NCBI RefSeq assembly: GCF_002264395.1
Contig: NZ_NFVA01000019.1
Span: 16,025-80,024 of the forward strand
Direction: 5' to 3'
Length of the DNA: 64,000 bases
Source: Paenibacillus sp. VTT E-133291
Lineage (GTDB): Bacteria; Bacillota; Bacilli; Paenibacillales; Paenibacillaceae
Below the pieces are notes generated by a model. That model had not been told where the DNA came from and made no database searches. It saw only the letters and a list, made by a program, of their open reading frames with translations. A program made the translations under genes and the position numbers. Shown in pieces: positions 43,458 to 51,733 of the stretch; position 1 is the first letter of the stretch; each line of letters opens with the position of its first letter.

Positions 43458-44818
43458 TAACTGCTCCCCTCCAGTAATCTAAGAAGTATATTTCCGTAAG
43501 CCCGCTCATGGTCTTTGTTTGAATGTACAAGCGGCACATCGGTTTCGATCTGAGAATCGAAGTCTGTGTCATAAGAGACATGTCCAGCTACTTTCATTTC
43601 GTATGTAAAGCTTTCTAATAAACCAGATGCCGTAACTGCACTAACCCTATCTGGTGTGAAAATATCGCCTTGAAATCTGGAACGATCATTATATTTAGTG
43701 ACAATGACTTTAGATTTAGCATTCAAATAGGCTGCATTCTCCTTATCCAGCGACTCTTCTACATTCTTCAAAGTGCTTAATACAGCGTAAAGATTATTAG
43801 GAATACACAAACCAAAGCTGTCAATATGAATTAACGCTTCGCGAAATTGATCTAAGGAGTTCATAGGCAGATCCAATAAGATTAAATTAAATTTGTTCCG
43901 GAGTAGGGACAACAGACCGACAAGTTTAGAGCTGGTATAAAATTGCTCCATTAATTTCCGATCGGAAAAACTGTAGCCAAGCCCCGTCAGCCACATATTT
44001 TCTTTTAAATGATACGCCGTGGTCAAATATTCCTGAGGTCTGGCTAGCGTCCGAATGAGAGAAGCATTAATATCCTCATCCCGCTTGGTACGCTCATGAA
44101 AGCTGCTGAAATACATATTTGTACTTCGATATTCGATATCCAGGTCCACGATCAATACACTCAGACCTCGTTTACTTGCTTCACTCGCCACATTGATAGT
44201 TGTACTAGTGATTCCACACCCGCTATGACCGGTTATCGCCACAATGCGACTAATTCCGCGACTAACCTTATCAAGTTCCCTAGTAAGGCTATCCGTGGCC
44301 TGTAATTCAGGTGGAGCTTTGGGTTTTGGTTTAAAACGATCTAGAAATGACCCTTTCTTGTCGATATTCTTTGAATGATTCTTATTTTCGTGAGGCTTTG
44401 TCTCATGTTTGAATTTCTGTTTGGTATCAGATAATTGCTCTAAAGCTTCACGAAATAGTCCTGGTGTAATACGTATGTATTCGAAAGTCTTTATTTGGAG
44501 ATTCGGATATCTAGAGATGAGATTCTCCATTTCTATGTCTTTCCTTATGTCCCTGATGAGGATTAAAATCTTTACATTTGACTGTTGGTTAGCTATGAGC
44601 CAACGGATAAGGTTATTTAAATCACTCCTGTTCTGTTCCATACTCGTAGATAATGCATCATCAGTTATGAATATGCTATCTACAGATGGTTTAATGTTCT
44701 GTAAAAACTCTAAGGTACTGCTTAGTACTAATTCTGAATCATTTACTACGTCTATGGCCCGCGTGCAATACTTTTCTACTATTTTCTGCAGCTTGTGCGT
44801 AACCAAGAGTATCTCCAT
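43457..44818 (-). CDS. TadZ/CpaE-like protein (receiver-like plus ParA-type domain), first gene of the operon
   Basis: 453 residues. The N-terminal 125 residues look like a receiver-type alpha/beta domain without the acidic pocket. A charged Lys/His-rich linker (about 130-180) follows. The C-terminal ParA/MinD-like domain has GHSGCGITSTTIN in the P-loop position, lacking the Lys of a normal Walker A, and LSVLIVDLDIEYRSTNMYF and FNLILLDLPMN. This is the architecture of TadZ/CpaE, which positions Tad machines. The ATG at 44818 follows GTAGGTGATG. It is the promoter-proximal gene of the operon. Confidence 0.78.
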   Translation of the reverse strand: MEILLVTHKLQKIVEKYCTRAIDVVNDSELVLSSTLEFLQNIKPSVDSIFITDDALSTSMEQNRSDLNNLIRWLIANQQSNVKILILIRDIRKDIEMENLISRYPNLQIKTFEYIRITPGLFREALEQLSDTKQKFKHETKPHENKNHSKNIDKKGSFLDRFKPKPKAPPELQATDSLTRELDKVSRGISRIVAITGHSGCGITSTTINVASEASKRGLSVLIVDLDIEYRSTNMYFSSFHERTKRDEDINASLIRTLARPQEYLTTAYHLKENMWLTGLGYSFSDRKLMEQFYTSSKLVGLLSLLRNKFNLILLDLPMNSLDQFREALIHIDSFGLCIPNNLYAVLSTLKNVEESLDKENAAYLNAKSKVIVTKYNDRSRFQGDIFTPDRVSAVTASGLLESFTYEMKVAGHVSYDTDFDSQIETDVPLVHSNKDHERAYGNILLRLLEGSS

Positions 44819-44887
44819 CTCATCACCTACTATGGAAAATAATCACCTAAATATTTCCTTCCGATTTTAAATAAACAGAATTTTAGG

Positions 44888-44917
44888 ATTAGAAACCTTA
44901 AATTGAAATTTAGTCAA
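44888..44917 (-). promoter_or_regulatory. Promoter of the Tad/type VII operon
   Basis: Minus-strand TTGACT (44912-44917) and TCTAAT (44888-44893) with an 18-base spacer in AT-rich sequence. The predicted start near 44881 gives a 63-base leader before the ATG at 44818. No other convincing promoter was seen in the roughly 21 kb downstream. Confidence 0.6.
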
Positions 44918-44959
44918 AATAAGACATTAAAAGATAAAATAATACAGAGATTCGACAAT

Positions 44960-44999
44960 AAAAAAGGCAGGCCAAGGAAAATATCCTCGACCTGCCTTT
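44960..44999 (-). terminator. Rho-independent terminator of the YpcP-like gene
   Basis: Minus-strand AAAGGCAGGTCGAGGA and TCCTTGGCCTGCCTT with a 5-base loop and TTTTTT, 39 bases after the stop. It insulates the Tad/T7SS operon from upstream transcription. Confidence 0.85.
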
Positions 45000-45037
45000 A
45001 TGTTTATTCGTCTTCTTATAAGAAGAGAACTCTCTCC

Positions 45038-45964
45038 TTAACCTAAATCGCCTAACTCAATCTGCACAATTCCCCGTTCGTCCTGCACCTCAGCGATCAA
45101 ATGCATCAAGCTGCCGAACTCCAGCTCTTGAAATTTGCGCGCAGCTGTTTCCCGCTGTAGTTGCCACAAGGCTTCCGTCAGCCCGCAGACCACAGGTACG
45201 TCGCAACGAATTTCCGCTAGCTCTCGCGATAAATGCAGCATATCCAGATCTGCTTCGATTTTGGTACGCACACCTTTTGGAAGTAGATGCAGATTCTCAA
45301 TAACACCTTCAACTGTACCGTATTCGGTCAGCAGCTTCAGCGCAGTCTTCTCACCAATCCCTTTTACGCCGGGATAATTATCACTGGTATCGCCCATAAA
45401 GCCTTTCAGGTCAATCACCTGTCTAGGGGTTAGACCCTTTTCCTCCAGCAATTCAGCAAGGTCATACACTTTATAGTTAGAGCGTCCCTTTTTCATAATG
45501 ACGACCTTAACATTCTCATCAATGAGCTGAAGCATATCATGGTCACCCGTCAAAATATATACCTCAGAATTTTCACTGTAACAAGAAGCCAACGTACCAA
45601 TGCAATCATCCGCTTCGTAGCCAGCAAGTCCAATATTCGGCACCCCAAGCTCAGCTACTACATCTTTTACTAGATCAAACTGTGGAATCAGCTCTAACGG
45701 CGCTTCAATCCGATTCGATTTGTAACCATCGTATTTCTCGGTGCGGAACGTTCCTTTGCCCATATCCCAGCAGCATACGACGTGAGAAGGCTCAAATGTA
45801 CTTACTGCATCGAAAAAATACTGTAAAAAACCATACACTGCATTCGTAGGCAATCCAGCTTTTGTCTTGCGGATATATCCTCCATAAGAGGTCGCATAAA
45901 AGGCCCGGAACAGCAGAGCCATTCCATCTACAAGCATTACACGGCCCGTTGTTTCTGCTCTCAT
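45038..45964 (-). CDS. ypcP: 5'-3' exonuclease, YpcP-like (Pol I N-terminal domain family)
   Basis: 308-residue stand-alone version of the DNA polymerase I 5'-nuclease domain, which removes RNA primers and flaps. Metal ligands are visible in MLVDGMALLFRAFY, CWDMGKGTFRTEKYDGYKSNR, AGYEADDCIGTLA (Asp pair), TGDHDMLQL and MGDTSDNYPGVKGIGEKTA, which leads into the helix-hairpin-helix. The ATG at 45964 follows GGGAGAGG. It is monocistronic with its own terminator. Confidence 0.93.
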   Translation of the reverse strand: MRAETTGRVMLVDGMALLFRAFYATSYGGYIRKTKAGLPTNAVYGFLQYFFDAVSTFEPSHVVCCWDMGKGTFRTEKYDGYKSNRIEAPLELIPQFDLVKDVVAELGVPNIGLAGYEADDCIGTLASCYSENSEVYILTGDHDMLQLIDENVKVVIMKKGRSNYKVYDLAELLEEKGLTPRQVIDLKGFMGDTSDNYPGVKGIGEKTALKLLTEYGTVEGVIENLHLLPKGVRTKIEADLDMLHLSRELAEIRCDVPVVCGLTEALWQLQRETAARKFQELEFGSLMHLIAEVQDERGIVQIELGDLG

Positions 45965-46134
45965 GTATAAACCTCTCCCTTAATCGTTCATTGTATTGTT
46001 ATTAAGCACTTGTCCATACTATTGCACAAAGAGTATTCTATCAGAAAATACTTAATCTGATAAGGGATCATAAAGTTACACATATGGGAGCTTATTCTTA
46101 TCCTTTGAAAATAATAAGCATAAACCTATCAGCA

Positions 46135-46180
46135 AAGGGATGCCTCAACAGCCATGATATGACTGTTGGGACATCCCCTT
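46135..46180 (-). terminator. Possible terminator of the ArsC/Spx-family gene
   Basis: Long stem of about 18 bp (GGGGATGTCCCAACAG with GCTGTTGAGGCATCCC), without a strong T run on the minus side. It lies just after the stop at 46187. Confidence 0.55.
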
Positions 46181-46186
46181 TAGGAT

Positions 46187-46561
46187 TTATGCCTTGGAAG
46201 TATTGGTCCAAGCTTCAGCATATTGATCTTCTTTAAAGCCTACCGTAACTTTAACGCCATCAGTGACAATCGGACGTTTATTTAGCATACCATGGCTCGC
46301 GAGCAGCTCAAGCTTCTCCTGCTCACTAAGCTGTGCCATTTTGTCCTTAAGACCCAATGCTTTATAGACTTCACCACTTGTATTAAAAAACTTTTTCAGT
46401 TCAAGTCCGCTATTGGCCAGCAATTCACGCAGCTCCTCAACGGTAGGCGGCTGTTCTGCGATGTTTTGAAGCTCTAGCTCATGACCTTGAGCTTGTAGCC
46501 ATTTTACTGCGCTGCGGCAGGTGCTGCATTTTGGATATTGATATACTTTTAGTTTGCTCAT
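46187..46561 (-). CDS. ArsC/Spx-family thioredoxin-fold protein
   Basis: 124 residues. The CxxC motif is in YPKCSTCRSAVKWL near residue 12-15; RPIV near residue 98 is the conserved Arg-Pro of the family. The layout matches Bacillus YusI-like arsenate reductase-family proteins. It lacks evidence for either arsenate reduction or RNA polymerase binding, so a general redox or stress role is as far as can be said. It is a single gene. Confidence 0.85.
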   Translation of the reverse strand: MSKLKVYQYPKCSTCRSAVKWLQAQGHELELQNIAEQPPTVEELRELLANSGLELKKFFNTSGEVYKALGLKDKMAQLSEQEKLELLASHGMLNKRPIVTDGVKVTVGFKEDQYAEAWTNTSKA

Positions 46562-46609
46562 GTTGTGCTCCTTTAATGGTCGGCTAATAATTCGTAATTT
46601 CGGGGAATG

Positions 46610-46690
46610 TTTGGACTTCCGGCCGCTGTTGTCGCAAGAATTTCTCCATTATACCGCTAATCACGGTTGAAATCCGGAGAAGTCTATGCT
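46610..46690. repeat. Dispersed hairpin repeat, copy 1
   Basis: Begins with TTTGGACTTCCGGCCGCTGT, then GTC, identical over 24 bases to the start of the copy at 63901-63993. It continues with a hairpin in which TTCTCC pairs with GGAGAA around an inner ACCG/CGGT stem and ends GAAATCCGGAGAA. It is intergenic, between the ArsC/Spx-family gene and the pseudouridine synthase gene. Confidence 0.8.
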
Positions 46691-46734
46691 TACGAAGTGT
46701 TCCCCTTCATTACTTCATAGCCTGAATATTATTT

Positions 46735-47724
46735 TTACCTCAAATTCGCTTTCGGGCCTTGCTCCAGTATCTCCTCCAAAGCCGCCATATCAGGCGGCAA
46801 AGGTGCTTCAAAGATCATTTCCTGCAGAAGCACTGGGTGTTTGAACGTCAGACGTACCGCATGCAGAGCTTGACGTGGGATGGAAGCATCTAGTGCTGCA
46901 ACGGAATCCAACTGTTCACTTTGAGTTGAACTCAATTCCTGTAAATTATACAGTTCATGACGATACATGTTGTCACCAATCAAAGGACAGCCGATAGAGG
47001 TCATATGGACCCGAATCTGATGAGTACGACCACTCTCCAGCTTCAGTTCAACTTTTGAACCTTGTGCATATACGGTTTTAACCTCATATCGAGTCAGAGA
47101 AGGATAACCATCCGGTGTCACGATACGCCGATGCGGCTCCTCAGGATCACGGTCAATAGGTCCGTCAATATCGCCGAAAGGCTCCAAAGGAGCCCCATGA
47201 ATAAATGCAGCATAACGTTTGTCCACTGTACCCGCAATCATCTGCTCAGAAATATGCTGATGGCTATATGGATTCTTGGCGATGATTAACACACCGGAGG
47301 TTTCCTGGTCCAGACGATGGACGGGTCGAAAGCGGAAGCGTTCATTTTTTTGCGCCCAATAATGAACTACTCCGTTAGCCAGTGTATCCGTGTAATGTCC
47401 ATGTGTGGGATGCACGATGATCCCTGCTGCCTTGTTTACTACGAGCAGATGCTCATCTTCAAATAGAATTTCAAAGGGAATCGGTTGCGGTAAAATATCA
47501 TCTGAAGTCTCTGTTTCCATGCGAATCTGTACAATATCGCCTGCCTTAACATGTACGCTGATATAGACACGTTCACCATTTAAGGTAATGCCTTGTTCTG
47601 TTTGCTTAAGCCGTGACAACAATTTACGTGAGACATCCATCCGTTTATGCAGGATCGTCTTCAAGAGCCAGTCATCCTCTTCAGGCGGTATAATGTAAGT
47701 AATAGGTGAGTAATAGCTAGTCAT
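46735..47724 (-). CDS. RluA-family pseudouridine synthase
   Basis: 329-residue RNA-modifying enzyme. An S4-like RNA-binding domain (about 20-75) precedes the catalytic domain with the signature RPVHRLDQETSGVLIIAK (catalytic Asp near 147), followed by TRYEVKTVY, ESGRTHQIRVHM and IGDNMYR. The target uridine in rRNA or tRNA cannot be specified. The ATG lies 1 base after the stop of the adenosyltransferase gene, so the two form an operon. Confidence 0.92.
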   Translation of the reverse strand: MTSYYSPITYIIPPEEDDWLLKTILHKRMDVSRKLLSRLKQTEQGITLNGERVYISVHVKAGDIVQIRMETETSDDILPQPIPFEILFEDEHLLVVNKAAGIIVHPTHGHYTDTLANGVVHYWAQKNERFRFRPVHRLDQETSGVLIIAKNPYSHQHISEQMIAGTVDKRYAAFIHGAPLEPFGDIDGPIDRDPEEPHRRIVTPDGYPSLTRYEVKTVYAQGSKVELKLESGRTHQIRVHMTSIGCPLIGDNMYRHELYNLQELSSTQSEQLDSVAALDASIPRQALHAVRLTFKHPVLLQEMIFEAPLPPDMAALEEILEQGPKANLR

Positions 47725-47725
47725 A

Positions 47726-48292
47726 TTAGTCCCGGAACACCTTTTTACTGCGAATATATTCTACATCAGTAATCCCTGCCCGTGTATTAGCCGTCCTAGC
47801 CAGTGCAAAGAAATAATCGGATAACCGGTTCAAATAAATAACTGCTTCCGGGTTAATGTCTGCATTTCGTCCAAGTGTAACTGCCCGACGTTCTGCCCGG
47901 CGGCAAACCGTACGGCACACATGTAGAACCGAAGCTAACGGACTGCCCCCGGGGAGGATGAATTTTTCTAGTGGCGGATTCTCTGCTTGAAGATCATCAA
48001 TCCAGCCCTCCAGCCGTTTAGCCATCTCACTTGTTACCATATATTGACCACCATCACCTAGCTTAATAAAAGCCAGATCGGTGCCGCAATCGAATAGCTC
48101 ATGCTGAATTTCCAGCAGCTGCTCGCGTACATCATCAAACTTATCGTCCTCCATCAGGCTCCGTGCCTGCCCTACAAAGCAATTTAGTTCATCAATGGTT
48201 CCGTAAGCTTCAACTCGGACATCGTCCTTGCCAACCCGGCCGCCAATTACTGAAGTTTGACCCGCATCACCCGTGCGTGTATAGATCACCAT
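47726..48292 (-). CDS. PduO-type cob(I)alamin adenosyltransferase
   Basis: 188-residue enzyme that adenosylates corrinoid cobalt from ATP. N-terminal MVIYTRTGDAGQTSVIGG is the ATP-binding loop; the family helix RTVCRRAERRAV and the C-terminal YLNRLSDYFFALART carry the characteristic Arg and Asp/Phe residues. The ATG has GGAGGAG upstream. Co-transcribed with the pseudouridine synthase gene, with no obvious functional link. Confidence 0.93.
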   Translation of the reverse strand: MVIYTRTGDAGQTSVIGGRVGKDDVRVEAYGTIDELNCFVGQARSLMEDDKFDDVREQLLEIQHELFDCGTDLAFIKLGDGGQYMVTSEMAKRLEGWIDDLQAENPPLEKFILPGGSPLASVLHVCRTVCRRAERRAVTLGRNADINPEAVIYLNRLSDYFFALARTANTRAGITDVEYIRSKKVFRD

Positions 48293-48433
48293 GGCTTACT
48301 CCTCCTATCCATTCTTCAAATCACATAATGCTAGTTTAAGCTTTCTTATATAAAAATGGCAAATGAAGAGTATAACATATCCTCTCCAATAGTGACTGCA
48401 ATATTGCGAGGTATGAGCTTAAAAAGGAACAAC

Positions 48434-48459
48434 AAAAAGAGGACCCCAGGGTCCTCTTT
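48434..48459 (-). terminator. Rho-independent terminator of the Spo0E-like gene
   Basis: Minus-strand AAAGAGGACCC and GGGTCCTCTTT with a 2-base loop, then TTTTTG, 17 bases after the stop. Confidence 0.85.
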
Positions 48460-48476
48460 AACAGCATGTAGCGACG

Positions 48477-48728
48477 TTATTTCCCAACTGGACGCCCCTT
48501 CATGTATTCATTTATCTTGAGATCCAGTAAACTGCTAATTTCAATCACATTATCTGAAGTGAATGATTTTTCCTGCAAAAAAAGCTGCTCCATTTTGCTA
48601 CGGAGTATTCTAATTTCATCTTCCAGAGAGAGTATGCGAGCAGAAGCATCACCCTTGGGGGACAGTTTCCCACTTCCAGAAAAACACTGCCCTCCATAGG
48701 AAGGTAAGTAATAATCGGCACTAAGCAC
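48477..48728 (-). CDS. Spo0E-family aspartyl-phosphate phosphatase
   Basis: 83-residue helical protein. The region from about 35 to 80 matches the Spo0E consensus: IRILRSKMEQLF, then a SFTSDNVIEISSLLD segment with the SxxxD motif, ending INEYMKGR. Spo0E proteins dephosphorylate Spo0A~P and delay sporulation. The start is placed at GTG 48728, 7 bases after AGGAGG; the in-frame ATG at 48734 overlaps that site. The N-terminal extension of about 35 residues (including SADYYLPSYGG) is longer than usual. Confidence 0.85.
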   Translation of the reverse strand: MLSADYYLPSYGGQCFSGSGKLSPKGDASARILSLEDEIRILRSKMEQLFLQEKSFTSDNVIEISSLLDLKINEYMKGRPVGK

Positions 48729-48916
48729 AATCATCCCTCCTAAAAGTATTATTGAGCGCGTGCCACAAAATGTCATTAAAGTAATAAAAGCAACTTCAAA
48801 GCAACGCTTAATTCCAGAGTAAAATGCATCCTTGTTAGTTTCTAATATAGGGGTTAATTACTCTCAAAGTAAAATAATACCATAGGATTATAGGATAGGC
48901 TATAGTCCAATTTTCT

Positions 48917-50137
48917 CTATTCCATTCTCTCTCGTTCCAGTTGTGTGACAAAAGAACCAATGCGTTCTATAGCTTCATTCAGTTGAGCTACTGATGTAGC
49001 ATAGGAGCAGCGTAAGTAACCTTCACCACCTAAACCGAAGACACTTCCAGGTACAGCCGCCACCTTATATTCAAGCAATAATCGTTGTGCAAACTGATCA
49101 GAAGTCAGTCCCGTTTTGCGCACGCTAGGAAAAGCATAAAATGCACCTTGTGGTTCATGGCACTCCAGTCCGGCATCACGCAAACCTTTAACAATCAGCC
49201 TCCGCCGCTGGTTATAAGAATCGACCATTCGATCCTTCTCTTCCATCCCATTGGTCAGTGCCTCAAGTGCAGCCACCTGGCCCATAGAGGGAGCACACAT
49301 CACAGTGTACTGGTGAATCTTAAGCATAGCGGAGATTAAGTCAGGGTGACCACAAGCATAACCCATTCTCCATCCGGTCATAGCAAAAGCCTTGGAGAAG
49401 CCGCTGACCAGAATCGTACGATCCATCATACCTGGCAGTGCGGCAAAGCTTACATGATTAATTCCATAAGTCAATTCCGCATAAATCTCATCAGAAATTA
49501 CAATAAGATCATGCTTCTCTACAACCTTGGCGATCGGCTCCCAATCCTCTCGGGTCATCACACTTCCGGTTGGGTTACTCGGGTAGCACAGAATCAAAAC
49601 TTTGGAGCGCGGAGTAATCTTGGCTTCCAAACTCTCTGCCGTTAGCTTAAAGTTATTCTCTCCAGTCGTTTCAATACCTACCGGAATTCCCCCGCCAATA
49701 GCCGTTATCGGTGAATAGGAAATATAGCAAGGTTCGGGTATGAGAATCTCATCGCCCGGTGTAATCAATGCACGCAAGGCCAGATCAATAGCCTCGCTTC
49801 CGCCGACCGTTGCTATAATCTGATTAGCAGGATCATAATCCACTGCAAAACGGGTATGCAAATAATTCGCAATTCCCTCCCGTAGCTCGGGCATACCTGC
49901 ATTGGATGTATATCCTGTAAACCCTCTTTCCAGCGAATAGACACAAGCTTCTCTGACATGCCACGGGGTCTTAAAATCAGGCTCCCCGACTCCAAGTGAT
50001 ATGATATCCTTGCTGCCTGCAGCCAGATCAAAAAACTTACGAATACCCGAAGGCTGAATTTGCTGTACTAGCGGGGCCAAATAAGAATTCATAGATTTGC
50101 TGTCTTCTCCAGTTAGCTGCGTTTTATTCGTGATCAT
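48917..50137 (-). CDS. alaT: Class I/II aminotransferase, AlaT-like
   Basis: PLP-dependent aminotransferase of 406 residues. Fold-type I motifs are LGVGEPDFKTP, GYTSNAGMPELRE, LCYPSNPTGSV, ISDEIYAELTY and the PLP Lys in SGFSKAFAMTGWRMGY (near residue 254). Arg in LRCSYATS near the end binds the substrate carboxylate. It is preceded by an Lrp-family gene of the same size and order as Bacillus yugG-yugH (alaR-alaT), so alanine transamination is the best guess; a PatA-like aspartate-family specificity is the alternative. ATG 50137 follows AAGGAAG. Confidence 0.85.
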   Translation of the reverse strand: MITNKTQLTGEDSKSMNSYLAPLVQQIQPSGIRKFFDLAAGSKDIISLGVGEPDFKTPWHVREACVYSLERGFTGYTSNAGMPELREGIANYLHTRFAVDYDPANQIIATVGGSEAIDLALRALITPGDEILIPEPCYISYSPITAIGGGIPVGIETTGENNFKLTAESLEAKITPRSKVLILCYPSNPTGSVMTREDWEPIAKVVEKHDLIVISDEIYAELTYGINHVSFAALPGMMDRTILVSGFSKAFAMTGWRMGYACGHPDLISAMLKIHQYTVMCAPSMGQVAALEALTNGMEEKDRMVDSYNQRRRLIVKGLRDAGLECHEPQGAFYAFPSVRKTGLTSDQFAQRLLLEYKVAAVPGSVFGLGGEGYLRCSYATSVAQLNEAIERIGSFVTQLERERME

Positions 50138-50150
50138 ATGATTACTTCCT

Positions 50151-50651
50151 TTATGGAGAGATCATCAGACGGTTGTCTTCCTCATGCTCCTCGAAGATGA
50201 TCCCATCCTGTTTGTATTTTTTAAGGGTAAAGTTCGTTTTAGTTGAGAGTACTGAATCAATTGGAGACAACTTCTCGGAAACAAAATTGGCCACCTCACG
50301 TAAATTCCGGCCTTCCACTTCTACCAGGAGATCGTAGGCACCTGACATCAGGTACACGGATTTCACTTGTGGATACAGGTAAATTCTTTCCGCAATGCCT
50401 TCAAAGCCGCGACCCCGTTCGGGTGTAATCTGCACCTCAATCAGTGCGGTCACTTTTTCATCATCCACTTTATCCCAGTTTACAACGGCAGCATACTTAA
50501 CAATTACATGATCTTTCTCTAATTGCCCAATCGCCGTCTTTACGTCTTCTTCTTCCGCACCAAGTAGCGTAGCTAAGAGTGAAGTAGATCTTCTCGCGTC
50601 CTCTTTAAGCAGTTCCAGCACTTTCCTCTTTAGTTCGTTCATTTCCTTCAT
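50151..50651 (-). CDS. alaR: Lrp/AsnC-family regulator, AlaR-like
   Basis: 166-residue transcription factor. An N-terminal winged helix (about 1-55; KRKVLELLKEDARRSTSLLATLL region) and a C-terminal RAM-type ligand-binding domain (about 70-150; ALIEVQITPERG and VYLMSGAYDLLVEV). Length equals Bacillus AlaR (YugG). It is followed 13 bases later by the aminotransferase, which it probably regulates in response to alanine. Confidence 0.87.
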   Translation of the reverse strand: MKEMNELKRKVLELLKEDARRSTSLLATLLGAEEEDVKTAIGQLEKDHVIVKYAAVVNWDKVDDEKVTALIEVQITPERGRGFEGIAERIYLYPQVKSVYLMSGAYDLLVEVEGRNLREVANFVSEKLSPIDSVLSTKTNFTLKKYKQDGIIFEEHEEDNRLMISP

Positions 50652-50819
50652 GCCTTCCCCTCCGGATAGTTCGCAAATGACGTTGCGCTATTCATGCGTC
50701 GTCCCGCGAAAAGAGTTTAATACTAATATGACATGAATTGAGCATCTCTGCAAACAAAATAACCCCATATGATATCCGCATAGAAGACTAGGTTTACTCA
50801 GCTAAATGGATTTTTATAC

Positions 50820-50866
50820 AAAAAACGCCCGTTTATACCGGAGCTCTCGGTATAAACGGGCTTTTG
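50820..50866. terminator. Bidirectional terminator after the coat protein gene
   Basis: GCCCGTTTATACCG and CGGTATAAACGGGC form a perfect 14-bp stem with a 7-base loop. There is a T run on the minus side and TTTT on the plus side. Confidence 0.85.
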
Positions 50867-50911
50867 CCTTAAGGTTATGGGACAGGATGCTTCATCTGCT
50901 AACCATCTTGG

Positions 50912-51298
50912 TTACATTAAATGAGACGGTTGATGTTGTCCATTCGATTGGTAGCTGTTCGCATTGTGAGCAATAGATCCAGATTGTCCTGTTTTTTGCT
51001 GAACGAACTGACCTGATTTTTGTTGCAATTGCTGTGCAGTTTGGAGCTGCTTGTCCACATCTTGGCGTAATGCTTTTGCAGGTGCAGGATACATATTCAT
51101 TTGGGACATATGCGTGTACAGATCGCCCTGAAGTCGGAGCGTGTTCATGGTCATCTCATTAAAGACCCGGCGAACCGCTGGACATGCCGATTCCGTAGCA
51201 GCTGTCGCATACTCACGAACCGTCCGCTTCAAATCACACAAAATGGTGTTCATTAAGTCCTCATCTGGCATAAATGCTGCTGGATTCTGTGCATTCAT
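50912..51298 (-). CDS. CotF-family spore coat protein
   Basis: 128 residues, with a ferritin-like helical coat-F domain (about 10-95): DEDLMNTILCDLKRTVREYATAATESACPAVRRVFNEM in overlapping segments, then a Met/Pro-containing MNMYPAP and a Gln-rich tail rich in Ser and Asn. It forms a pair with the 77-residue gene 24 bases upstream. Expected to be expressed late in the sporulating mother cell; no sigma-E or sigma-K promoter could be assigned. Confidence 0.82.
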   Translation of the reverse strand: MNAQNPAAFMPDEDLMNTILCDLKRTVREYATAATESACPAVRRVFNEMTMNTLRLQGDLYTHMSQMNMYPAPAKALRQDVDKQLQTAQQLQQKSGQFVQQKTGQSGSIAHNANSYQSNGQHQPSHLM

Positions 51299-51322
51299 TT
51301 TATAACCTCCTTAATAATGCAA

Positions 51323-51556
51323 TTATTGTGGGCTTGTTGGGGCGTACTGTTGATGCTGCTGGATTAGCTGAGTGAGTGTATCCATGTGCTGCGTGTGATT
51401 TTGGATATGCTGCAAACAAACTTGTCGGACCTGCTCGTTCTGCGTTGTCGCGGCGGTAGCCGCACATTGCTTAAGAAGCAAGTCCTCATTAGAGATGGAG
51501 TCTGCGATATATTCCAATTCTTTTCCACTTAGTGCCTGCATTTGCATTGATTGCAT
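51323..51556 (-). CDS. Small CotF-like coat protein, 77 residues
   Basis: Gln/His/Met-rich helical protein starting MQSMQMQALSGKELEYIADS and containing DLLLKQCAATAATTQNEQVRQVC, the coat-F pattern of helices with an Ala-Thr stretch as seen in its partner. AGGAGGG precedes the ATG. It lies 24 bases before the larger coat gene and is probably co-transcribed. Confidence 0.75.
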   Translation of the reverse strand: MQSMQMQALSGKELEYIADSISNEDLLLKQCAATAATTQNEQVRQVCLQHIQNHTQHMDTLTQLIQQHQQYAPTSPQ

Positions 51557-51733
51557 GAGTTGTAGTCCCTCCTTGTAGTTGATTCAAACAGGCTTTAGTA
51601 TACCGCCAAAGCACACCATTTATTTGCCCAACAGCATAAGAGAGATATGACAAAAATAAGAACATCCTGCGAATGAGACGGTAAAATGCCGCCCATACTT
51701 AATTATGGAACGAATGAAGGAGCGATCAATTTC

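Noticed and set aside
23735..44818. The cluster as an integrated prophage or transposon island
   Set aside because: No integrase, transposase, phage structural gene or flanking direct repeat was seen at either end.
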